NCBI RefSeq assembly: GCF_000014005.1
Contig: NC_008009.1
Coordinates: 3,658,001-3,722,000 of the forward strand
Origin: Candidatus Koribacter versatilis Ellin345
Lineage (GTDB): Bacteria; Acidobacteriota; Terriglobia; Terriglobales; Acidobacteriaceae
DNA length: 64,000 bases
Reading direction: 5' to 3'
How positions within the stretch are numbered: position 1 is the first letter of the stretch; each line of letters opens with the position of its first letter. Positions 54,315 through 62,878 of this stretch are shown piece after piece. The notes under the pieces were generated by a model. It did not search any database and was not told where the DNA came from. It saw nothing but the letters and a program-made list of their open reading frames with translations. The translations under genes and the position numbers were made by a program.

Positions 54315-57300
54315 ATGCGCCGCATCTGTTCTTTCGTTCTCGCTCTCGTAATCTGTTCGATCTTCTCCGGCATACTGTTCGCGCAAACCCCAGCCCCGAA
54401 GCCGGTTACGAAGGCCAAAGCTGACCTCAGCAAGCCGTCGGTCTACGTAGTCGGTTACGCGCACCTCGATACCGAGTGGCGATGGGAGTATCCGCTGGTG
54501 ATTCGCGAATATCTCTCGAAGACAATGCGCAATAACTTCGCGCTCTTCGAGAAATATCCGGACTACATCTTCAATTTCAGTGGCGCAAACCGTTATCGGC
54601 TGATGAAGGAGTATTACCCCGAGGATTACAAGCGCCTGCAACACTACGTCGCGGCGGGAAGGTGGTTCCCTGCCGGCTCTTCCATGGAAGAAAGCGATGT
54701 GAACTCGCCGTCTGCGGAGTCCATCTTCCGGCAGGTGCTCTACGGAAACGAATTCTTTCGACGCGATTTCGGAAAAGCGAGTTCGGAATACATGCTGCCG
54801 GATTGCTTCGGCTTTCCTGCTTCGTTGCCCAGCATCCTTGCGCACGCCGGCGTGAAGGGTTTCTCCACGCAGAAGCTGACGTGGGGATCGTCGGCCGATG
54901 CCGGCGGATGGGATTCGCCCGAGCGCACGCCGATGGGTACGCCGTTCAACGTTGGCCTGTGGGAAGGACCCGACGGCAAGAGCGTGATCGCCGCTTTTAA
55001 TCCAGGAAGCTACGCCGCTGATCTCTCCACTGACCTAACGAAACCTCTACCTGAAGGCACACGCTCGACGCGCGGCAAGACCGAAGAAGCGCATCAACTC
55101 TGGCTGTTTCAGGATGACTGGGCGCGGCGCGTGGCGCGCAATGGCGAAGTCACCGGACTCTTTACCGACTACCACTACTTCGGCACCGGCGACATTGGCG
55201 GCAGTGCGACGGAGCGCTCGGTGCAACTGCTCGAAGCCATGCTCCACAAAAGGCCGTTCGCGCTTCCCGCCTACACCGGCCAGGAACAGTGGACAACGTT
55301 CGGTAAAGAAGCGCTGGTTGGCGACGGCCCGGTGCGCGTGATTTCTGCAACCGCCGACCAGATGTTCCTCGACATCGGCAATAACACCGCGAAGCTGCCA
55401 CGCTATAAGGGCGAACTCGAACTCACCAACCACTCCGCGGGATCGCTCACCTCTGAGGCTTACCAGAAGCGCTGGAACCGCAAGAACGAACTGCTCGCTG
55501 ATGCGGCGGAGAAGGCTTCCGTCGCGGCGGCGTGGCTGGGTGGGCGCGTGTATCCGCAGAAGCGCCTGAACGATGCCTGGACACTGGTGATGGGAGGCCA
55601 GTTCCACGACATCATGGCCGGCACCGCAACGCCGCAGTCGTACAACTATTCATGGAACGATGATGTGATCGCGATGAACCAGTTCGCCGGCGTGATGCAG
55701 GATGCCGTCGGCACCGTCGCGGCGGCGATGGATACACGCGGTGATGGCATACCAATCGTTGTGTATAACCCGCTGAATGTGTCACGCGAGGATCTTGTGG
55801 AAGCAACAACTCTGCTTGGCGATGGCGACGCCCGCGTGATTGGCCCGGATGGAAACGAAGTGCCTTCGCAGCGCGACGGAAACAAAGTAGTGTTCGCAGC
55901 AAAGGTCCCGTCTGTGGGCTTCGCTGTTTATCACGTGCAGAGCGGCGGAAATTCGCTTTCAGAATTGAAAGTCACGGAGTCCTCGCTTGAGAACGCGCGC
56001 TATCGCGTGCAGATCGATGCGAATGGCGATGTCAGCAGCATCTTCGACAAGAAGCTCAATCGCGAACTGCTCTCGGCTCCGGCGCGACTTGCGTTCCTGA
56101 CGGAGAATCCCGCGCAGTGGCCGGCGTGGAATATGGATTACGAAGATCAAATGCGGCCGCCGCGAGCATATGTCTCTGGTCCGGCAAAAGTGCGGATCGC
56201 AGAACGTGGACCGGCGCGAGTGGCGCTGGAGATCGAGCGCGAGGCCGAAGGTTCGAAGTTCGTGCAGACGATTCGGCTTTCCGCAGGCGATGCCGGCAAT
56301 CGCGTGGAGTTCACCAACGAGATCGATTGGCAAACCAAGGAATCGGCGCTGAAAGCTGTCTTCCCGCTGGCGTTCAGCAATGAGAACGCAACGTACAACT
56401 GGGACGTCGGGACGATCGAGCGTCCGACGAACACGCCGAAGAAGTTCGAAGTACCGTCGCATCAGTGGTTCGATCTCACCGACAGGAGCGGCAACGGTGG
56501 CGTGACGATCCTCTCCGATTGCAAGTACGGGTCCGACAAGCCTGACGATCACACGCTGCGCTTGACTCTCATCTATTCGCCCGGGCTCGGCGGCAAGCAG
56601 AGCGACTACGCGGACCAGACGACGCAGGATTTTGGCCACCACCAGATCGTCTATGGGCTCTCGGCACATGACGGAGACTGGCGGAAGGCGCGCACCGACT
56701 GGCAAGGCTATCGGCTGAATCAGCCGCTGATTGCGTTCGTCGTGCCGCAGCATGAAGGCGCGCTGGGGAAGCAATTCTCGCTGGTCTCAGTGGACAACCC
56801 GTCCATCCGCGTTTTGGCTTTGAAGAAGGCCGAGAACTCCGGGGACATCGTGGTGCGGTTGGTTGAAACCGATGGCCGCGACACGAAGAACGTGCACACG
56901 AAATTTGCTTCTGCGATCTCCTCCGCGAGAGAACTCAACGGCCAGGAGCAACCGCTGGGTGCCGTGAGTGTCAGCAATGGTTCCCTGGAGACTTCCTTCA
57001 CGCCGTACCAGCTACACACGATTGCGGTGAAACTCGCGCCTTCAACTGCGCACGTTGCGCCCGCGAAATGGCAAGCGGTCGCGCTGAATTACGACACCTC
57101 GGTCGCGAGCTTCGAGGGCAAGCCCGCCGAAGGCTGCATGGATTGCTCGTGGAACGAGCCTGCCGCAGATGGCCAGGGGCACGCGTATCCAGCCGAGATG
57201 TTGCCGGCGTCGATCGCGTTCCAGGGCGTGGAATTCCGCATCGCGCCGAGTGGCAAGAATGATGCAGTCATCGCGCGTGGACAAGCCATCTCCCTGCCTG

Positions 57301-57758
57301 TGGGCGATTTCACGCGCGCCTACGTGCTCGCATCGGCAATCGGCGACCAAAGCGCCAAGTTCAGAGGCGTCATGCAAGCTTTCAAGATTCCTGACTGGAC
57401 TGGCTTCGTCGGCCAATGGGACAACCGCAAGTGGAACATTCGCAAAGAAACCGTTCCGGCGAAAGGCAACGATCCGGAGTACGTGCGCACCGTGATGGAC
57501 TTCACCGGCAAAATTACGCCGGGCTTTATCAAGCGCGCCGATATCGCGTGGTACGCATCGCATCGCCACGATACGAATGGCAGCAACGAACCCTATTCGT
57601 ATTCGTACCTGTTCGCGATCCCTATTGACTTCCCACCAGGCACAGAAACACTCACTCTGCCCAACAACGACAAAGTCCGAATACTCGCTATCACCGTGAC
57701 CAGCGACCATGCGGCCGCGCGACCGGTGCAGCCGCTCTACGACACGCTTGAACACTAG
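54315..57758 (+). CDS. secreted alpha-mannosidase, glycoside hydrolase family 38
   Basis: 1147 residues. Signal peptide (MRRICSFVLALVICSIFSGILFA, about 1-27). The catalytic domain has the zinc site GYAHLDTEWRW (His50, Asp52), the nucleophile Asp163 in MLPDCFGFPASL, and GGQFHDIMAGTATPQSYNYSW (second zinc His-Asp). The C-terminal beta-sandwich domains follow to the end (LNGQEQPLGAVSVSN region is typical). It removes alpha-mannose from glycans with retention of configuration. A signal peptide makes it periplasmic or secreted, so it probably acts on environmental mannans or glycoproteins. CGGAG lies eight bases before the ATG. Its 3' end overlaps the convergent small acidic gene by 4 bp. Confidence 0.93.
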   Translation: MRRICSFVLALVICSIFSGILFAQTPAPKPVTKAKADLSKPSVYVVGYAHLDTEWRWEYPLVIREYLSKTMRNNFALFEKYPDYIFNFSGANRYRLMKEYYPEDYKRLQHYVAAGRWFPAGSSMEESDVNSPSAESIFRQVLYGNEFFRRDFGKASSEYMLPDCFGFPASLPSILAHAGVKGFSTQKLTWGSSADAGGWDSPERTPMGTPFNVGLWEGPDGKSVIAAFNPGSYAADLSTDLTKPLPEGTRSTRGKTEEAHQLWLFQDDWARRVARNGEVTGLFTDYHYFGTGDIGGSATERSVQLLEAMLHKRPFALPAYTGQEQWTTFGKEALVGDGPVRVISATADQMFLDIGNNTAKLPRYKGELELTNHSAGSLTSEAYQKRWNRKNELLADAAEKASVAAAWLGGRVYPQKRLNDAWTLVMGGQFHDIMAGTATPQSYNYSWNDDVIAMNQFAGVMQDAVGTVAAAMDTRGDGIPIVVYNPLNVSREDLVEATTLLGDGDARVIGPDGNEVPSQRDGNKVVFAAKVPSVGFAVYHVQSGGNSLSELKVTESSLENARYRVQIDANGDVSSIFDKKLNRELLSAPARLAFLTENPAQWPAWNMDYEDQMRPPRAYVSGPAKVRIAERGPARVALEIEREAEGSKFVQTIRLSAGDAGNRVEFTNEIDWQTKESALKAVFPLAFSNENATYNWDVGTIERPTNTPKKFEVPSHQWFDLTDRSGNGGVTILSDCKYGSDKPDDHTLRLTLIYSPGLGGKQSDYADQTTQDFGHHQIVYGLSAHDGDWRKARTDWQGYRLNQPLIAFVVPQHEGALGKQFSLVSVDNPSIRVLALKKAENSGDIVVRLVETDGRDTKNVHTKFASAISSARELNGQEQPLGAVSVSNGSLETSFTPYQLHTIAVKLAPSTAHVAPAKWQAVALNYDTSVASFEGKPAEGCMDCSWNEPAADGQGHAYPAEMLPASIAFQGVEFRIAPSGKNDAVIARGQAISLPVGDFTRAYVLASAIGDQSAKFRGVMQAFKIPDWTGFVGQWDNRKWNIRKETVPAKGNDPEYVRTVMDFTGKITPGFIKRADIAWYASHRHDTNGSNEPYSYSYLFAIPIDFPPGTETLTLPNNDKVRILAITVTSDHAAARPVQPLYDTLEH

Positions 57759-58006
57759 ACGTCGCGGTTTTGGTCGTTGCGATATTCGGCGGGGATGTCG
57801 TCCTCGGGGAGTTCGTGCGTGGTCACCTCGGCCTCATCCGCGGGCTCCGCGTCTTCCGCGCCGAGCACAGCTTCGGCCTCGAAGGCGTTCGATTCTTCGA
57901 GAAGCTCTTCGACGCTTTCGTCGTTAGCGTCGGTCAAATCGGAGATGTCCTGCTGATCACCGGACTGGCCGGCGGAGTTGGGCCCGAGTTCGCGCTTGGA
58001 TGGCAT
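57755..58006 (-). CDS. small acidic, disordered protein
   Basis: 83 residues with about a third Glu/Asp (SDLTDANDESVEELLEESNAFEAEAVLGAEDAEPADEAEV), no signal, TM or Cys; probably unstructured. The ATG at 58006 has GGGAG eight bases upstream, a better start than the one six codons upstream. The stop overlaps the GH38 stop by 4 bp on the other strand. Such proteins are often unassigned; a partner-binding or stress role is possible but nothing supports one. Confidence 0.6.
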   Translation of the reverse strand: MPSKRELGPNSAGQSGDQQDISDLTDANDESVEELLEESNAFEAEAVLGAEDAEPADEAEVTTHELPEDDIPAEYRNDQNRDV

Positions 58007-58119
58007 GATTTTTCTCCCGTGCATAAGATGCGGTCTTCACCGCGCGGGTTACGAAATTAACCAGGAATTCGGGACATAGGTCGTCTGCTACCATCGTCTG
58101 CGATACTTCGCAATTTCCT

Positions 58120-59016
58120 ATGGATTCTCTGAACTACAACCATCTTCACTATTTTTGGACGGTAGCTCGACTGGGTAGCATCAGCCGCGCAGCTACGGAA
58201 CTCGATGTCTCGCAGCCGACGATCAGCGAGCAGCTTCGAAAGCTGGAAGAGACCCTCGGGACGGAACTCTTTTTGCGCGTCGGACGCGGGCTACGGCTGA
58301 CCGAGGCCGGAGAGCGCACCTTCCAGTACGCCGAGAGAATATTCGCCCTCGGACAAGAAATGCGGGCGGCGCTGAAGGGCGAATCACCGGCAAAGGCAGT
58401 TCGTCTGGCGATCGGCATCACGCACGCTGTCCCCGAAATCGTCGCGCATCAGATCATTGCGACGGCGCTGAAGTCGAAGCACCAATTGCATCTGATCTGT
58501 GTGAGAGACCATCCGGAGATGCTGTATGCGAAGCTCGCCACGCAACAGCTCGACGTTGTGCTGTCTGATAGTGCCGTTCTACCAAACGTGAGCGTTCGTG
58601 CTTACCATCACTTCGTACAGCAATCGGGAACGTCGTTCTTTGGAACACGCGCAGCGCGGCCGAAGAGCAGGAACTTCCCTGCAAATCTCGATGCTTTACC
58701 GTTCCTCATGCCCGGCGCCGGCAACAACCTGCACCGTTGTTTGCAGAGCTGGTTTTCGGAGAAGAAGTTGCGGCCACAAATTGTCGGGGAGTTTTCCGAC
58801 ACTGCTCTGCTTAGTCTTTTCGGGCAACAGGGTGTTGGCTGCTTTGCGGCGCCCTCCATTGCGGAGCGCGAGATTCGCGAACGCTATAAAGTTGAGGTGC
58901 TCGGGCGCACCCGCGAGATCACGACGCAGTACTACGCCGTCACGACGGAGAAAAAGTCGAAGCATTCGGGAATTTTATCGATTCTTAGCCCTGCGGGGCG
59001 TCGCGAAGAAAGATAG
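58120..59016 (+). CDS. LysR family regulator, NhaR-like
   Basis: 298-residue LTTR. The N-terminal helix-turn-helix (about 3-62: LNYNHLHYFWTVARLGSISRAATELDVSQPTISEQLRKLEETLGTELFLRVGRGLRLTEAGE) is characteristic of NhaR, the Na+/H+-antiporter regulator. The effector domain differs from the amino-acid-type LTTRs and includes LHRCLQSWFSEKKLRPQIVGEFSDTALLSLFGQQGVGCFAAP. The probable targets are not adjacent: a DUF2721 membrane protein follows 36 bp downstream and may share the transcript. No nhaA is in the window. Confidence 0.85.
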   Translation: MDSLNYNHLHYFWTVARLGSISRAATELDVSQPTISEQLRKLEETLGTELFLRVGRGLRLTEAGERTFQYAERIFALGQEMRAALKGESPAKAVRLAIGITHAVPEIVAHQIIATALKSKHQLHLICVRDHPEMLYAKLATQQLDVVLSDSAVLPNVSVRAYHHFVQQSGTSFFGTRAARPKSRNFPANLDALPFLMPGAGNNLHRCLQSWFSEKKLRPQIVGEFSDTALLSLFGQQGVGCFAAPSIAEREIRERYKVEVLGRTREITTQYYAVTTEKKSKHSGILSILSPAGRREER

Positions 59017-59052
59017 AGTAGTCACGGCAGGATTCGAGCACCAGGGTCCTAT

Positions 59053-59538
59053 ATGAACGATATTGCGAGGTTGTTCCAGGCTTTCGTTGCGCCCTCGATC
59101 TTCGTCTCTGCGACGGCGCTCCTGATGCTCTCCGTCAATGTCAGACTGATGGGGATCGTCAGTCGTCTGCGGCAGTACGTGCATGCCCGCCACGAGGCGG
59201 CGAAGGCCGGCCGGTCACTGGAAGCAGAGGCTTATACAGCGCAAATCGAGTCCATAGAGCGGCGCGCCGAATTGATCCGCCGCTGCTTTCTGTCGGCTCT
59301 CATTTCGTTGTGCTGCTCCATCACCTCGTGCCTGCTCTTGGGCCTCGGGCTCTATCGTCAGCGGGCAGCGATTGCCGCGGTGATCGTCTTCATTGCGGCG
59401 CTCTTCTGTCTGCTCGCCGCGGGCGTGTATTACATGCGCGAGGTGATGGTCTCTCTGAGTTCCGTCCGCGAAGAGTCGCGCGACATCCGCTTTATGGACA
59501 TCCAAGTGATTTCGCGCACCCCCGGCGATCCCCGATAA
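59053..59538 (+). CDS. DUF2721 family membrane protein
   Basis: 161 residues: TM about 12-32, a basic helical segment (GIVSRLRQYVHARHEAAKAGRSLEAEAYTAQIESIERRAELIRRCF), then TM about 84-104 and 109-129 and a cytoplasmic tail. This is the DUF2721 layout; function unknown. It lies 36 bp after the NhaR-like regulator. The stop overlaps the A-run that forms the U-tract of the convergent terminator. Confidence 0.8.
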   Translation: MNDIARLFQAFVAPSIFVSATALLMLSVNVRLMGIVSRLRQYVHARHEAAKAGRSLEAEAYTAQIESIERRAELIRRCFLSALISLCCSITSCLLLGLGLYRQRAAIAAVIVFIAALFCLLAAGVYYMREVMVSLSSVREESRDIRFMDIQVISRTPGDPR

Positions 59539-59563
59539 AAAAGCCCTCGCGACGCGAGGGCTT
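59537..59563 (-). terminator. intrinsic terminator of the FlaA1-type gene
   Basis: AAGCCCTCG/CGAGGGCTT 9-bp stem (59541-59549 and 59555-59563) with loop CGACG. On the minus strand it is followed by TTTTTTAT, 20 bp after the end of the 59583-61484 gene. It may also weaken read-through from the plus strand. Confidence 0.88.
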
Positions 59564-59582
59564 CAGGATTTCCCGCAGACTG

Positions 59583-61484
59583 TTAGTCGGCGGAGGCTGC
59601 CTTGTGCGATGACATGTCTTTGCCGCGCATGACCTCGAAGGCACGAACCGGCGGCTTTGCATACTCGCGGACCGGCGCATACATGTATTGCGGAACGATC
59701 TGCTTCATCTTGGCGCGGACCGCATCTTCCCGCTCCGTCTGTATCAGCCCTTCCAATTCATCGATCATATGGGCAAGTTTCTCGGTCGCAATCATCTGGC
59801 CACGCGTCTTCTGCACCTTCGGAACGTCGGTGGGCTCGACAGACTCGTGGGCATAGAACAGTTCTTCGTAGAGCTTCTCGCCCGGACGCAGACCGGTGAA
59901 GACGATTTCTACGTCTTCCTCAGACTTGCCGGAGAGGCGAATCAGCGCCTTCGCCATGTCCACGATTCGGATCGCCTCGCCCATATCCAGCACCAGGATG
60001 TCGCCATGGCTACCCACGGTGAAGCCTTGAAGCACCAGGGCAACCGCCTCGGGAATGGTCATGAAGAAGCGCGTGATGTCTTTGTGCGTCACCGTGATTC
60101 GGCGGTGGCGCGTAATCTGCTGCTGGAAGAGCGGAATGACACTGCCCTGGGATCCCAGCACGTTGCCGAAGCGCACCGACACGCAATCCATGCCTGTGGT
60201 TGGCCACGACCCGAGGAGAAGTTCACCGACACGCTTGGTGCAGCCCATCAGGCTGCTCGGATTGACGGCCTTGTCGGAGGAGATCAGCAGGAACCGCTTG
60301 CAACCGGCTTTATCGGCGATCCGCATTAAATCTCGCAGGGCGACAACGTTGTTCTGGATCGCTTCCCGCGGATTGTCTTCCATCAGCGGAACGTGCTTGT
60401 ATGCCGCGGCATGGAATACGTAGTCAACCCGGTAGCGCTGGAAGAGATGACGCATTCGCGGAGCGTCGCCGACGTCGGCTACGAAAAACGCCGCCGCATG
60501 CGGGTTCGGGAAATCCAGCAACTCCTGTTGCAGGTTGAACAAACCGGTCTCGTTCTGGTCAACGCAAATCAGCAGAGACGGCCCGTAGCCCTGGATCTGG
60601 CGGCATAGTTCGGAACCGATGGATCCGGCAGCGCCCGTTACCATCACCACCGCGCCGCTCAGCACGTCGCGGACGGCTTCGAGGTCCTGCTTGACCGGCT
60701 CGCGACCGAGTAGGTCTTCGAGGTTTACCGACCGAAGTTCGGTAACGCCGACGTTGCCGGACGCAAGTTCTCCCAGGCTCGGGATAGTCTTGAACCCGAC
60801 CCGGGCGTTGGAACAGATCTGGACGATCCGTCGCATTTCGGCGGCGTTCGCGCTCGGAATGGCAATCAGCACTTCAGTCGCGCCGAATTCCCGCAACACC
60901 CTCGAGAGTTCTTCCACCGTTCCGGCGATCGGCAGCCCCTGGATCTTCACTCCCTGCTTACGTGGGTCATCATCGACAAAAGCGACGGGACGGAAGCCGC
61001 TCTCGGGACGCTGTAGCTCACGGACGAGGAGTTGGCCGGCAAACCCGGCACCCACGATCACGACGCCCTTACCGGTGGATTGGGCCTCGCGCATCGCCGA
61101 TTCCATCATGGCTCGCGAAGCGACCCGAACGCCGCACAGAAGCAGAAGCGATAGCGCGGCTTCGAGCAGATAAACCGAAATTGGAAAGTGGCTATTTCCG
61201 AGTAAGTACCGGATAACAATGGCAAAGACGATCGAACTGGTCGAAACCGCCTTGGCGATATCGAGGGCGTCGTTAACGCCGGTATATCTCCAGTACCCAT
61301 GAAAAAGGTTGAAGCGCGCAAATGCAGCCAGCCGCAGGACGATGAGTATCGGCAGTGCCTGGAGTACGTATTCCAGGTGTGGCAGTCGGAAGTCGAATCG
61401 TAAGGCCCAGGCCGCGAATAGTGAACAGACGACGAGGACGATTTGAAATAGCCCGACAGCCCAAGCTCTTTGCTTCATGAACAT
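59583..61484 (-). CDS. FlaA1/WbpM/CapD-type nucleotide-sugar 4,6-dehydratase
   Basis: 633 residues. Four N-terminal TM segments (about 8-28, 40-58, 78-95, 100-118), a CoA-binding-like Rossmann domain (GKGVVIVGAGFAGQLLVREL, about 140), and the extended SDR catalytic domain from about 285: TGAAGSIGSEL (NAD), FHAAAYKHVPLMEDNP, SSDKAVNPSSLMGCTKRVGE (the Ser/Asp and Met-x-x-x-Lys variant of the YxxxK motif used by UDP-GlcNAc 4,6-dehydratases), and FTGLRPGEKLYEELFY. It makes UDP-4-keto-6-deoxy sugar for capsule, LPS or glycoprotein glycans. A methyltransferase gene lies upstream on the same strand at 61819. Confidence 0.92.
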   Translation of the reverse strand: MFMKQRAWAVGLFQIVLVVCSLFAAWALRFDFRLPHLEYVLQALPILIVLRLAAFARFNLFHGYWRYTGVNDALDIAKAVSTSSIVFAIVIRYLLGNSHFPISVYLLEAALSLLLLCGVRVASRAMMESAMREAQSTGKGVVIVGAGFAGQLLVRELQRPESGFRPVAFVDDDPRKQGVKIQGLPIAGTVEELSRVLREFGATEVLIAIPSANAAEMRRIVQICSNARVGFKTIPSLGELASGNVGVTELRSVNLEDLLGREPVKQDLEAVRDVLSGAVVMVTGAAGSIGSELCRQIQGYGPSLLICVDQNETGLFNLQQELLDFPNPHAAAFFVADVGDAPRMRHLFQRYRVDYVFHAAAYKHVPLMEDNPREAIQNNVVALRDLMRIADKAGCKRFLLISSDKAVNPSSLMGCTKRVGELLLGSWPTTGMDCVSVRFGNVLGSQGSVIPLFQQQITRHRRITVTHKDITRFFMTIPEAVALVLQGFTVGSHGDILVLDMGEAIRIVDMAKALIRLSGKSEEDVEIVFTGLRPGEKLYEELFYAHESVEPTDVPKVQKTRGQMIATEKLAHMIDELEGLIQTEREDAVRAKMKQIVPQYMYAPVREYAKPPVRAFEVMRGKDMSSHKAASAD

Positions 61485-61818
61485 TTGAATTCACCAACTT
61501 GGGATAGCAGCTTACGTCTACCGATTTCGGAGTAAATCGGAGAGTGCGATCGCCTTTAGGGGGTGAAAGGGAACCTCAGGCACTCGCGGCGCGGCCGACA
61601 CTCTTTACGAACTGTCGGCATACTACCATTATTTCGCAACAGAAACCACTAATTCATTCCGTTTTAACAAGTTGGCACAATCCGGGAACAAATTTTATTG
61701 ACTTTTTGTGCCATTTTGCCTTCGTTTCCTAGGTGCCTTGTAGCACTTTAGGGACGCATCGTAATCCGACCCAATGGGAGTAAGTGCTATACCCATCCTT
61801 AGGTCTTGATTCGGCAGC
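61485..61818. other. intergenic region with two inverted repeats
   Basis: 334 bp without a gene. It contains CCGATTT-CGGAGT-AAATCGG (61521-61540) close to the FlaA1-type start, and TGGCACAA (61673-61680) facing TTGTGCCA (61706-61713) in the AT-rich part where the minus-strand promoter should be. Either may be a regulator site; no -10/-35 pair is asserted. Confidence 0.4.
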
Positions 61819-62604
61819 TCACGATTTTGCCTGCATCGCCACGTCGCGTAGAGCGGCGACCCTTTCGGCGGTCGGTTTGCGCGCAGTGCAGATGATCGAA
61901 ACCCCGAATGGCAGGTTTGCGAACCGCAAAAACCAGCGTTCAAAATCAAGGATCCCCACCAGGAACGAGTTGAGCCACTTCGGCAGGATGACGTGCGAGG
62001 TGCTCGGCCGAAGCGATTTCTTGCGCAAATTCTGCACAATTCGCATGAACAGGATCGGGAAGAAGAGCGAAGAGATGAAATATGTTGAGCGCTCCACCTC
62101 GAAGCCGGCATTAATCAGTTTGTTACGAAGTTCGTGAGCCGCATAGCGCCGGCGATGATGCAAGGCCTCGTCATGCTCACTCCACAAGAAACCGTACGCC
62201 GGAACAGAAATTACGAACACGCCGTCTGGCTTCATCACCCGCCAGATCTCGGAGATCGCCTTGAGATCATCATTCACATGCTCAAGCACGTCGAGCGCGG
62301 TAACGATTTCAAAAGTCTCGTCGGCGAACTGGAGGGCTTCAGCGTCGGAAAGTACAAGATTCTGGATATTGCGCTGCCGGCTGAACCGTAGGGCTTCTTC
62401 CGAGGCGTCCGTGCCGAAAACTTCTCCGAATTCCGAGAGCATTTCGTGGTTGAGCCCAGTACCGCAGCCGACATCGAGGATGGTGGTATGCGCTGGGTCC
62501 TTTGAATGCGTACTAACGACTTCACGAATCAGCTTTCGGCGGGCGATGAACCACCAATAGAACGATTCCACGTCATACATCTGCTGATATTCGTGTTCGT
62601 ACAT
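61819..62604 (-). CDS. class I SAM-dependent methyltransferase
   Basis: 261 residues. Motif I ILDVGCGTG (residues 42-50) binds SAM; GTDASEEAL and VLSDAEALQFADETFEIVTALDVLEHV supply motifs II and III of the methyltransferase_11/23 group. The N-terminus EHEYQQMYDVESFYWWFIARRKLI is the signature of a group found in polysaccharide and glycan loci. A hydrophobic segment near 180-200 (YFISSLFFPILFMRIVQ) suggests membrane contact. The start at 62604 has CGAGG upstream. Likely decorates a glycan or lipid carrier together with the FlaA1-type enzyme; not proven. Confidence 0.85.
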   Translation of the reverse strand: MYEHEYQQMYDVESFYWWFIARRKLIREVVSTHSKDPAHTTILDVGCGTGLNHEMLSEFGEVFGTDASEEALRFSRQRNIQNLVLSDAEALQFADETFEIVTALDVLEHVNDDLKAISEIWRVMKPDGVFVISVPAYGFLWSEHDEALHHRRRYAAHELRNKLINAGFEVERSTYFISSLFFPILFMRIVQNLRKKSLRPSTSHVILPKWLNSFLVGILDFERWFLRFANLPFGVSIICTARKPTAERVAALRDVAMQAKS

Positions 62605-62630
62605 CGCCACCTCGGGCACCACTCCGCTAC

Positions 62631-62719
62631 TGGTGCCGGGAGGGGGACTTGAACCCCCACGGTCGGTTAAGACCTGCGGATTTTAAGTCCGCTGCGTCTG
62701 CCAGTTTCGCCATCCCGGC
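62631..62719 (-). tRNA. tRNA-Leu (UAA)
   Basis: On the minus strand the 7-bp acceptor stem GCCGGGA/TCCCGGC, a D-arm, anticodon stem GCGGA/TCCGC with loop CTTAAAA (anticodon TAA), a long variable arm (typical of class II Leu) and T-arm GGGGGTTCAAGTCCCCC are present, ending in an encoded CCA. Length 89 nt. Confidence 0.97.
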
Positions 62720-62878
62720 GCGCGATTCAGCCGTCGGAGTGTGTCGTTACAGTCTCGCATACCGAACCACTGCTGCCAATCGCGACGGAGCATTCCGAAG
62801 GTCATCTATTCGGTACTCCGTCGTACCTGTAAAATCCACTCACTCTTGCACACGCCAACGCCAATATTTCTTGAGGAA

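Noticed and set aside
54189-54845. Upstream extension of the YdeI-type frame
   Set aside because: It is antisense to the start of the GH38 gene, whose signal peptide and zinc motif are clear.
61673-61713. TGGCAC-containing inverted repeat as a sigma-54 promoter
   Set aside because: Neither strand has a TTGC element at the required spacing after TGGCAC.
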